Assembly: GCA_028826165.1 (NCBI GenBank) | Contig: JAPDFW010000070.1 | Location: forward strand, 332,501 to 396,500 | Reading direction: 5' to 3' | DNA: 64,000 bases | From: Anaeramoeba ignava | Lineage: Eukaryota; Metamonada; Anaeramoebidae | The notes under the pieces: model-generated | Databases searched by the model: none | Seen by the model: the letters and a program-made list of their open reading frames with translations, nothing else | Told to the model about the DNA's origin: nothing | Translations under genes and position numbers: made by a program | Shown here: one piece after another, positions 45,694-55,619 of the stretch | Numbering within the stretch: the stretch's first letter is position 1 | How the letters are laid out: each line of letters opens with the position of its first letter

Positions 45694-46452
45694 TCATTTC
45701 GTTTGAAATGAAGATTTTACCAAATAAAAATTAGCATCTTTTATAATAAAAGGAGTTAAAGATAAAACAATTAAACAATTAGCAGCATGCCAAAGAGAAT
45801 GAGCATCAAAATGACCGAATAAAGGAGGAAAATCAAACAATTCAAACGGAGAAAAAGCAAAAATCGAACCATAAAACAACAAAATCCAAAAACAATGCTT
45901 ATATTTCCTGAAAGTGAAGATACACCAAATAAGCCAAATAGAAAAAGAAGTTACAATCGAAAAAGTGCACAATTTCATATGGAAAGCATAATCAAAAAGG
46001 AACACTTAATAATATTTGATGTGATTTTTTACTAATCCATAATGTTCTTATTAAACTAAGATAAACCCAATAAAAAGGAGATCCAAAAGCAAAATGATAA
46101 TCAGAAAATTCAGTTATAACGTTATCTCTTGCATGAAACATTGTCGAACTTGTAAACAATAAAATCCACACAATTGAATTCATTTTCCATAAGAAATGAA
46201 AGGGATAATTTGAACTCCCCTTATTTTTTGAAGTGTGTTTTTTATATTGAATCCTTTGATATGTGAATTATTTGGAAAAAAATTAAAATTATTTTGATTA
46301 AAAGTCAAAGAAATTTAATCATTTCAATTTTTAATTTTAATTTTTAATTTTAAAAAAAAAGGATATAAAGCAAAAAATGCTGTAAGTAATGAAAAGAAAG
46401 AAGAAGCTGGTTGTTGAAAAATCCAAATTTGTTTTGGAAGAAATTCAATCAT
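45694..46452 (-). CDS. PGAP3/Per1-like membrane protein, with AT-AC intron and +1 frame break
   Basis: PGAP3/Per1 proteins remodel GPI-anchor lipids in the Golgi/ER and belong to the CREST group of seven-helix membrane hydrolases. Exon 1 (46367-46452) reads MIEFLPKQIWIFQQPASSFF, matching the QEPASVLFS region. Exon 2 (from 46262) contains STMFHARD, TEFSDYHFA and later FELFDFPPLFGHFDAHSLWH, the family's catalytic-like signature. The exons join across an AT-AC intron. A TGA at 45992-45994 interrupts the frame; +1 past it the protein continues PF-DYAFHMK, matching the family's FDYGYN. The product is then 217 residues. The Cys-rich luminal N-terminus of PGAP3 is absent: an in-frame TAA abuts the ATG and no upstream acceptor exists. 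Confidence 0.78.
45992..45994 (-). other. +1 frame break at TGA inside the PGAP3-like gene
   Basis: Incoming CCT TTT TGA TTA; skipping the T of TGA gives CCT TTT GAT TAT GCT, that is PF-DYA, exactly at the conserved FDY of the family. A run of five T lies here, so a homopolymer error (five for four) would explain it equally well. Confidence 0.6.
46263..46366 (-). other. Candidate U12-type AT-AC intron
   Basis: 104-base intron with donor ATATCCTTT, a full match to the minor-spliceosome AT-AC donor consensus, and a terminal AC in TAATTCAC. It joins GCT TT to A TAT in phase 2, giving FFALLYQRIQYKK, which fits the family's loop. No GT donor exists between 46452 and the next exon. The branch region has TTTCCAAATAA, a weak match to TTCCTTAAC. 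Confidence 0.75.
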
Positions 46453-46563
46453 TTAAAATTTAAAATTAATTTTAAAATTAAGATTAAATCGTATATATTT
46501 TTTTTTTGATTAAAAATGAAAAAAATGAAAAAATGAAAAAAATTTTAAAAAAAAAAAAAAATT

Positions 46564-47697
46564 TCATTTTTTTTCATAAAGACAACCGGCTGCATAAGAA
46601 ACTGAAGAATCTGAAGTGGACATTGCTTTACCTGATTGATCATAATAAACGAATTTCATTTCATGAATTTTATTATCAGCAGTCTTTTGTTTTGTTTTGT
46701 TTTGTTTTTTTTTAATAAAATTTACAAAAAGAAGAATTTAATTTTTTGTTCCACTTTTTTTTTTTTGATTTGATTTTTTTTTTTTTTGCATTTCAAATAA
46801 ATACATTAAGTAAAACACTGATAGGATTTCTTCCACAAATTGTGTTTGACCATTTTTTAAAATAATCAGTAAAATTTTTAGGATCCAAAGATTCAATAGC
46901 ATCCATTCCCATTCTATCCAATTTTTGGATAGATTCCCAAACAGGAATTGACTTATCAGGAAGAGTAGTGAAACCAAAACGGGAACCCCAATGACAAAAA
47001 TCCGAGGAAATAACGAATAAAGTGGATTCATCTTTAAGATAAGGTGCTAAAATTTCTCCATATCTTTTCTGCTCTTCCTCAGTTAAATGCCCAACCATAA
47101 TAGGTACAATCTCAACATCAGTACCTAAAACATGCGCAACAAAAGGTACATGCAATTCTAAGCTGTGCTCGTTTGTTTCAATCTTTTCTGTAAGCATTCC
47201 AAATTCTGAATGTTTACTTAATTCTTTGATTGTTTTTTGATCCACTTTAACATTTCCAAATGGTGTTTCGTATGCTGACATACATGATAAACAGCATGCT
47301 ATTAAATGTGCTCTGTGACTTGGTCCAAGAATAAACACTCGTTTACTAATTCAACTTTATTTATAAGTTCTTTTTTTTTTTTGCTTTTTTTTTTTTTCCA
47401 ATTTTTTTTTTTGATTACATTTTTTGAGTTTTTGGATCAATATTTTTCCAAGCTTGTGCTGCTGTTGGAGCACTATATCTATAACCTGCATGTCTTTTTA
47501 AAATTTTAATTTTAATTTTAATTTTAATTTTAATTTTAATTTTAAATTTTTAAATTAAATTACGGGCAAATTAATGCTTTAATTGGTAATTCAATCTTTC
47601 TTTCAGCTTTAGAAAGAAGTGTTGAAATTTGTTCTTTAAGTTCTTTTGGATCATCGGAATACCAAGAACCAGCAAATGAAGCCTTTCTAATTGACAT
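46564..47697 (-). CDS. MEMO1: MEMO family protein
   Basis: MEMO1 homologue, structurally related to extradiol dioxygenases; in animals it links ErbB2 signalling to microtubules and has been reported to bind copper. Four exons, 47564-47697, 47419-47493, 46805-47345 and 46564-46683, give 289 residues (human 297). Signatures in order: KASFAGSWYSDDP, CPHAGYRYSAPTAA, IKRVFILGPSH, EHSLELHVPF, FVISSDFCHWG, MGMDAIESLDP, NTICGRNPISVLLN and the terminal DSSVSYAAG. The His residues of PHAGY, EHS and FCHWG form the expected metal-like site. All joins restore the family alignment exactly. Confidence 0.94.
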
Positions 47698-47708
47698 TTG
47701 AAAATAAA

Positions 47709-47733
47709 ATGAAAAAAATGAAAAAAATGAAAA
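47709..47733 (-). promoter_or_regulatory. T-rich CATTTTTTT tract upstream of MEMO
   Basis: Minus-strand TTCATTTTTTTCATTTTTTTC lies 12-36 bases before the start, matching the recurrent upstream block. Confidence 0.4.
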
Positions 47734-47776
47734 TTAAATTTTTATTAAACTTGTATTTTTAAAAAATAATCTTAAA

Positions 47777-50332
47777 TTAAAGTTGAAGAAATTGAAATAT
47801 TTTTGCTAATTTGTTTGAGAACTGTTGAGAATCTCCACTTTTTAAAATGAATAACACAGTGTTTGAATCCTCAACAATTTCCTCTCCATAATCAACTGTT
47901 TTAGAAACAATAGAATTTGGTTCAATTATTCTAATTTTGATTTTTAAATTGACTGTTTTTGCCTTTATTTTAAATAAATTTGGATATTTCCATTCAAATC
48001 CAATTAAATTCAGAGTTTTTTGAAGATTTGAAGCAATTTCAATTTTGGGTAATTTTGATGTTTTCTTGACAATTTGATACGTATTTTGACTGTTTGCATT
48101 TAAAGGTGTTTTTTGATATAAATCTGAATGTGTGGTTTGAATATTTGATATTGATATTGTTTTTTTGGTTTTGGGCTTCTTTTTGTCTTCTTGATCATCT
48201 TCTATCATTATTCTTTTTTTTTCTTGTTTTCTTGTTTTCTCTTTTTTGCTTTTGTCTTTGTTTTTGCTTTTGCTCTTCTCTTTGTTTTTTCCAAATATTC
48301 TTGCAAACCAACTTTTTTTTGGACTTCTTGAAAAAGATGGTCCAATTGGTGATTCAGGAATTGGTTGTTTTTGTGGCGTGATTCTTTTTTCAAGATGAGT
48401 TGTTGAATAATTTTCATTGTATTTATTTTCATCATTTTCAATTTCATTTCCAATCTCATTTCCAAATGTATCTTCAAATGGATTTTCAAATGGATTTTCA
48501 AATGAGTTTTGATGATTTCCTCGATTTTCAACATCCATTGAAAACATTTCTTGAGAATTATCAAATAATTGATTTTCATCAGCTATAAAGTAAATAAAAA
48601 TATTCAAAATAAATGAATGAATAAATAATATAAATATTGATATTTAAAAAATATTCAAACATCTTTCATCATCAAGAAGCATTTGCTCACTGTTTTTTTT
48701 TGTGTGTTGTTTGGATTTGGAATTATGTAAAGAAAACCCTCTTGGTCGTATTTGCTGAATATTCACAGGTTGAGATGGAAGTGAACCTCTTCTTGGTCTT
48801 TCTTTCTTTTTTTGTTTATTATATATTCTTTTTTCAAATAAATGATAGAAAACTTTTTCAATATTTGGTTCTTCATTTTTAAGTGAATTTTCAAGTTGTG
48901 TTTCTTCCCAACCTTTTTAATTTTTTTATTTTTATTATTATTAATTTTTCATTTTTCATTTTTCATTTTTCATTCAATTCAAACCTAGTGATTTAAGATA
49001 AGAAAGAATTTCTTTTGGAATATCTTGTAAAATAATTGGTTTATTTGTTTTATTTTTAATTGAAGATATAGAAGGAGGTAAATAACCATCAGGGAAATTT
49101 GAACGAAACCAAGGATGCTTTTTAATTTCAGGAATTGTTATTCTTTGTTTTGGATCAACTGTAAGCATTCTTTGTATTAAATCAACTTTGGGTTGTGAAA
49201 GTGTATTTGGCATTATATAAACACCTTTTTCAACTTTTTGTAATACTTTTGTTAAATTATTATCATCAAATGGAAGTCTTCCAATAAGTAATGCGTATAA
49301 AATAACTCCACAACTCCAAACATCTGAAGCCATTCCATCATATGGAATTCCCTTTAAAATTCATTTATAAAATTAAAAATAAATTAAAATTCATTTTAAA
49401 ATTAAAATTCATTTTGAAATTAAAATTCATTTTGAAATTAAAATTCATTTTGAAAATTAAAATTCATTTTGAAATTAAAATTCATTTTGAAATTAAAATT
49501 CATTTTGAAATTAAAATTAAAATTAATATTCATTTTAAAATTAAAATTCATTTTAAAATTAAAATTCATTTTAAAATTGAAATTAAAATTCATTTTGAAA
49601 TTAAAATTAAAATTAAAATTCATTTTGAAATTATAATTATAATTAATATTAAAATTCATTTTGAAATTAAAATTCATTTTAAAATTATAATTAAAATTAA
49701 TATTAATATTATAATCAAAATTCATTTTAAAATTAATATTAATATTATAATTAAAATTCATTTTGAAATTATAATTAAAATTAATAAAAACTTACACGAA
49801 CAACTTCAGGAGAAGCATAATGAGGAGAACCACAAGAAGTAGAAGCAAGAGAGCCAGTATTAATTAATCTAGCCATTCCAAAATCAGCAATTTTAATATT
49901 TTGTTTTTTATCAACAAGTAAATTTTCAGGTTTCAAATCACGATGACAAATCAAATGATTATGACAATATTCAAGTCCATAAATAATTTGTTGAAAAAGA
50001 CAAAGAGCTTCTTCATGAGTAATTCTGCCTTTATTAACAAGATAATCAAATAATTCACCTTCTTCCATCAATTCAAGAACAATAAATAAATATCTTGAAG
50101 TTTCATAAACATCAATAATTCTAAGAATATGTGGATTCTTCATTAATTTTAAAACTGCAATTTCTCTTCCAACTTTTTGCTTTAAATCTGGATTGTTTAA
50201 AAAATTAATTTTTGGTAATATTTTAATTGCTACTTTTTCTCCTGTTTCTTTATGTACTGCTAATTTAACTTTCCCTGATGTACCAACTCCTAATGTTTTT
50301 CCTAAAATATATGGTCCAACATGTTCACCCAT
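47777..50332 (-). CDS. BRSK/SAD-like (AMPK-related) Ser/Thr protein kinase
   Basis: AMPK-related kinase of the BRSK/SAD type, linked elsewhere to polarity and cell-cycle control. Four exons, 49796-50332, 48985-49351, 48661-48912 and 47777-48582, give 653 residues. The kinase domain (about 7-260) starts [20 protein letters not shown] and has [18 protein letters not shown] and IADFGMARL. The activation loop [13 protein letters not shown] carries the Thr that LKB1 phosphorylates in relatives. A UBA-like segment follows ([16 protein letters not shown]), then a basic linker containing [11 protein letters not shown], close to the BRSK KSWF motif. The C-terminus ([15 protein letters not shown] to the end) may be KA1-like; this part is tentative. 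The 444-base intron after PEVVR is an AAATTCATTTTGAAATTA array that translates as open frames on both strands. Confidence 0.92.
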
Positions 50333-50697
50333 TTAGTTAAAATTTGATTTTTTAAATATTGATTTTTTTTAAATTTTTAATTTAATTTTTATAATAATAA
50401 AAAAATGAAAAAAGAAAAAAATGAAAAAAAAAATGAAAAAAAATTTTTTTTCTTTTTAATTTTTTAATTTAAATTTTTAAAAAGAAAAAAATTTTTTGTT
50501 TTGTTTTGTTTTTTTTTTTATTCAAAAATTTGAAAAGAAAAAAATCAGAAAAGGAAAAAAAAAAAAACTTATGAAAATGGAAAAAAATCCAAAAATCGAA
50601 AAAAAAAAAAAAAAAAAGTGGAATTCAAAAAAAAAATTCTTCCCTTTTTGTTTTTGTTTTTTGATTTCTTTGATTTTTTTTTTTAGTTCTTGTTTTT
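50333..50697. other. Spacer between kinase and transporter genes
   Basis: A-rich and T-rich runs only. The minus-strand CATTTTTTTT blocks at about 50402-50445 precede the kinase start. No gene. Confidence 0.45.
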
Positions 50698-53587
50698 TTA
50701 ATTGCAAAATTGACTGATTTTGTTTTTATGACTTTGATGAAGTAATGCATCAATTGTATTATAACACATTAAAACAGCACTAACTGTAATTGCAATAGCA
50801 AATGTGAATAGAATAAGAGCTGCTCTTTTATATTTTCTAACCAAGTAATTCAATGTTAATTTTCCAATAGGAAAGCAAATTAATGTAACTCCAAAAAACC
50901 AAAATCCTTTTGCATAAGGAACTAATCCAATTAGTAAATATTGAATTGCAGTTGAAGAAGAAGCTAAAAGAACAATTAAAGCAGATGTTGCTGTTAAAAC
51001 TTCTGGATTAAGTTTCATTTCAACCAAAATGAATGAAGTTATTGTTCCAGCACCAGCTCCAAGCATTCCAGCAACTAATCCATTTAAAAAACAAACTAAA
51101 GAAAATGCTATAATAATTTTTTTACCCCATTTTACATCTCCTTTCTAAATAAATTTAAATTAATAAAAAGTGGAATATTAAATTTAATAAAAAGTGGAAT
51201 ATTTAAATTAATTAAATAAAAAGTAAAATATTAAATTTAAATTAAATTAAAAGTAGAATATTAAATTAAATTAAATAAAAAGTAGAATATTAAATTAAAT
51301 AAATAAAAAGTGGAATATTAAATTTAATTAAATAAAAAGTAAAATATTAAATTAAATTAAATAAAAAGTAGAATATTAAATTTAATTAAATAAAAAGTGG
51401 AATATTTAATTTAATTAAATAAAAAGTAAAATATTAAATTAAATTTAATTAATAAAAAGTGGAATATTAAATTTAAATTAAATAAAAAGTGGAATATTAA
51501 ATTTAAATTAAAATAAAAAGTGAAATATTAAATTTAATTAAATAAAAAGTGGAATATTAAATTTAAATTAAATAAAAAGTGGAATATTAAATTTAAATTA
51601 AATAAAAAGTGGAATATTAAATTTAAATTAAATAAAAGTGAAATATTAAATTTAATTAAATAAAAGTGGAATATTAAATTAAATTTAATAAAAATAGAAT
51701 ATTAAATTTAATTAAAAAGTGGAATATTAAATTAAATTTAATAAAAAGTAAATATAAATTTAATTAAATAAAATATTAAATTAAATTAAATAAAAAAAAA
51801 TAGAAAATTTAAATTAAATAAAAAAAGTGGAATATTAAATTAAATTAAAATAAAAAAAAATAGAATATTAAATTAAATTAAATAAAAATTAAATTTAAAT
51901 TAAATAAAAAGTGGAATATTAAATTTAAATTAAATAAAAAGTGAAATATTTAATTAAATAAAAAGTGGAATATTAAATTAAATTAAATAAAATGTGAAAT
52001 ATTAAATTAAATTAAATTAAATAAAAAGTGAAATATTAAATTAAATTAAATTAAATAAAAAAAGTGGAATATTAAATTAAATTAAAATAAAAAAAGTAGA
52101 ATATTAAATTAAATTTAATAAAAAGTAGAATATTAAATTTAATTAAATAAAAATAGAATATTAAATTTAATTAAATAAAAATGGAATATTAAATTTAAAT
52201 AAATAAAAAGTAGAATATTAAATTAAATTAAATAAAAGGTGGAATATCAAATTAAATTAAATAAAAAGTGGAATATTAAAATTTTAAATTAAATAAAAAG
52301 TGGAATATTAAATTAAATTAAATAAAAAGTAGAATATTAAATTAAATTTAATAAAAAGTAGAATATTAAATTTAATTAAATAAAAAATGGAATATTAAAT
52401 TTAAATAAATAAAAAGTAGAATATTAAATTAAATTAAATAAAAAGTGGAATATCAAATTAAATTAAATAAAAAGTGGAATATTAAATTAAATAAAAAGTG
52501 GAATATTAAAATTAAATTAAATTAATCGAAAATCACTTACAACAATTGGATAATTTATTTTATCTTTCAATTTAGCTTTGTTTAACATCATTCTTCCTAC
52601 GTATAATGTAATTAAAATATTTATTGGTAAAGAAATAAATGTAACAGTCCAAAAAGCAGCTGAACATTTTTCAACTCCAACTAAACTTTTTTTTGAACCT
52701 CCTCCTTTAAGTAATGAAATCAAAAATGTGATTAACCAAACAATAAGAAAAAGAATAATTCTTTTTATTCCAATTTTTTTTTCGTCTTTTTCTATCATTT
52801 CAATCTCTTTTTGATATTCAGAATTTTGTGAATTTTTTTTTGTTTCTTTATTTTGATGCTCAAGATCAACATCAATCCAAGTTTCATCTTCTTTTTTTTC
52901 TTGATCTTTTATTTTATTCTTTTCTTTTGGATTTGGAGTTTCATTTGTATCTAGATTTTCATCTTCAGTTTTAAAATCAGGATCTGATCCATGAGAATTA
53001 ACTTGTTGATCTTTATTTTGGTCTTCGATCTCTTCAAACTCAATTTCATCCTTTCCATTTCCATCTTTAATTTGATCAATTTTCTGATCTAAATTGGAAC
53101 TATTTGTTGTTTGTTTTTCTTCTTCATCAACATTTTTTTGTTCTTTTTCTTTTTTTCTTTCAAGACTTTCTGATTTATATTTAGAAATAGCTTTCTTAGT
53201 TGAACGATAAGAAATCAAAACTAACATAAGAAAAAGAAGACCTTCATTAATCCATTCAGGAAGAAGAACATTAGCCAAAACACCAATAGTAGTTCCTGCA
53301 AGTGTCATTGGTTGAGCCAAAAGTGCAATATCATAATCAATAAGAGGTTTATCAACTATTGGGTTTTTTCTTCTAAAATTAACAAAGAAAATTGGAATTG
53401 CACCTCCAAAAATTGCAAAATTAGATAAAGGAACAGCAAGTGAAGATGAATAACGAAGAACCAAATAAAATATTCCTACAAATAAAACACCTCCTCCAAT
53501 TCCTGCTCCTGCTGCCATAAGAGAGAATATTGCAATTAAAAGTGATCCAACAATGAATAAAGCATTAAATTTAAGTGTATCACTCAT
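50698..53587 (-). CDS. TauE/SafE-family membrane transporter
   Basis: Polytopic membrane protein of the TauE/SafE (sulfite exporter) family. Two exons, 52541-53587 and 50698-51144, give 497 residues. Two hydrophobic halves each begin with a Gly-rich family motif: LMAAGAGIGGGVLFVG in the first, GLVAGMLGAGAGTITSF in the second. Several transmembrane segments follow in each half. A long charged cytosolic loop (about residues 140-275, Glu/Lys/Asp-rich) separates them. Substrate (organic or inorganic sulfur anion) is family inference. The 1396-base intron is an AAAAAGTGGAATATTAAATTAAATT array. A damaged second copy lies upstream at 54487-55541. Confidence 0.85.
51145..52540 (-). repeat. Transporter intron array, AAAAAGTGGAATATTAAATTAAAT type
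   Basis: About 50 copies of a 25-28-base unit, AAAAAGTGGAATATTAAATT plus AAATTAAAT, on the plus strand. AGTGGAATA resembles the landmark of arrays B and B', but the units differ otherwise. Confidence 0.85.
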
Positions 53588-54486
53588 TATTATTAATTTT
53601 AATTTTAATTTTAATTTGTTGTCTTTTTGGTTTGAAATCTAATTGATGAAAAAATTTTTTCTAAAAGGGGTTTTTTTTTGAATAATAAAAAAAAAAAAAA
53701 AAGAATTTGATGAAAGAAAAAAAAAGATTTTAGATAAAAAAAAACGCTTTTCAAAAATTAAAAAAATAAAAAATAAAAATAAAAAAATGTTTTTCTTAAA
53801 TTTTTTTTTATTTATTTTCTTTTTCTTTCAATAAAAAAAAAATTTTTTTTTAAATAAATTAATTTAAAAATAGTATTATTAAAACAAAAAAAAAAGTGGG
53901 TCTTGGTTCTTTTTTGAATTAAAGTTATTATCCAAAATGACTCATCTGCCATTTGGATAAAAAAAAATAATTTAATAAAAAGATAATTTATTTAAAAAAA
54001 AAAATTCAATTTTTTATCTTATCTTTTAATTTTAAATTTTTAAATTTAAATTTAAATTCAATTTTTAAATAAAAGAAAAATTTGCGAAAAATTTTAAAAA
54101 TTAATTGATCAATAAAATAAAAATTTATATTTGGGTTTATTTAATTTTAATTTAATTTGTTTTTTTTTGATCTTTTTTAATCTTTTTTTACAACGTGTTT
54201 TTTTTTTATTTATAATTTTATTTAAATTTTTATTTGCTATAAATATTAAATATTAAATAAAATTGGAAATAATTTTAAATTGATAGATCTTTTTTTATTT
54301 TTTCTTCTTTCTTTTTTTTTTTTTTTGAAATCTTATTTTGTTGATTTTGAAAAGCAAAAAATAGATTTTTTTTTAAATAAGTTTTTCTTTTATTTTTTGA
54401 TTAAATTAATTCCAATAAAAAAAGTGGAAAAAAATTTTTTTTTGTTTTTTGATTTCTTTGATTTTTTTTTGTTAGTTTTTGTTTTT
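53588..54486. other. Spacer between transporter and its broken copy
   Basis: About 900 bases of A/T runs with no tandem unit and no protein-like ORF. Its right end (about 54420-54486) resembles the sequence just past the functional gene's stop (about 50630-50697), so the duplication includes some 3' flank. Confidence 0.5.
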
Positions 54487-55541
54487 TTAATTGCAAAATT
54501 GGCTGATTTTGTTTTTATGACTTTGATGAAGTAATGCATCAATTGTATTATAACACATTAAAACAGCACTAACTGTAATTGCAATAGCAAATGTGAATAG
54601 AATAAGAGCTGCTCTTTTATATTTTCTAACCAAGTAATTTAATGTTAATTTTCCAATAGGAAAGCAAATTAATGTAACTCCAAAAAACCAAAATCCTTTT
54701 GCATAAGGAACTAATCCAATTAGTAAATATTGAATTGCAGTTGAAGAAGAAGCTAAAAGAACAATTAAAGCAGATGTTGCTGTTAAAACTTCTGGATTAA
54801 GTTTCATTTCAACCAAAATGAATGAAGTTATTGTTCCAGCACCAGCTCCAAGCATTCCAGCAACTAATCCATTTAAAAAACAAACTAAAGCAAATGCTAT
54901 AATAATTTTTTTACCCCATTTTACATCTCCTTTCTAAATTAAATTTAAATTAATAAAAAGTGGAATATTAAATTTAATTAATAAAAAGTGGAATATTAAA
55001 TTAAATTAAATAAAAAGTGAAATATTAAATTTAATTAAATAAAAAGTGAAATATTAAATTTAAATTAAATAAAAAGTGGAATATTAAATTAATTAAATAA
55101 AAAGTGGAATATTAAATTTAATTAAATAAAAATTAGAAATTAAAAAGTGGAATATTAAATTAAATTAAATAAATAAAAAGTGGAATAACATATTCAATAA
55201 GAGGTTTATTAACTATTGGGTGTTTAAAAGTAGAATATTAAATTAAATAAAATAAAATTAAAATTAATTAAATTAAAAATTGGAATTAAATTAAATTAAA
55301 AAAATTAAAATTGCAAAATTGGATAAAGGTTTATTAACAGCTGAAAATTAACAAAGAAAATTGGAATTGCACCTCCAAAAATTGCAAAATTAGATAAAGG
55401 AACAGCAAGTGAAGATGAATAACGAAGAATTAAATAAAATATTCCTACAAATAAAATACCTCCTCCAATTCCTGCTCCTGCTGCCATAAGAGAGAATATT
55501 GCAATTAAAAGTGATCCAACAATGAATAAAGCATTAAATTT
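54487..55541 (-). pseudogene. Truncated duplicate of the TauE/SafE transporter
   Basis: The 3' exon (54487-54933) is nearly base-identical to 50698-51144, and the 122 residues from MLGAGAGTIT to the end are identical. Upstream is a shortened copy of the GTGGAATATTAAATT intron array, then a fragment of exon 1 (about 55352-55541) covering only FNALFIVGSLL to IPIFFVNF. The middle of exon 1, including the whole cytosolic loop, is gone; a scrap at about 55187-55222 still matches the KPLIDYD region. The MSDTL start is replaced by an (AATTTT)n slip, leaving no ATG. It cannot encode the full transporter. Near-identity of the 3' exon implies recent duplication or gene conversion. Confidence 0.85.
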
Positions 55542-55619
55542 AAATTTTAATTTTAATTTTAATTTAAATTTAAAAAAATAAAAAATAAATTTTTCATTTT
55601 TTTCTTTTTCTTTCTTCAA

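Noticed and set aside
49342-49842. Open frames on both strands reading Lys-Ile-His-Phe or Asn-Phe-Lys-Met repeats
   Set aside because: They fall in the kinase intron array and end in kinase exons read in the wrong frame or strand.
50698-53587. Horizontal transfer of the TauE/SafE transporter from bacteria
   Set aside because: The family also occurs in eukaryotes, the gene has an intron, and its base composition matches its neighbours.
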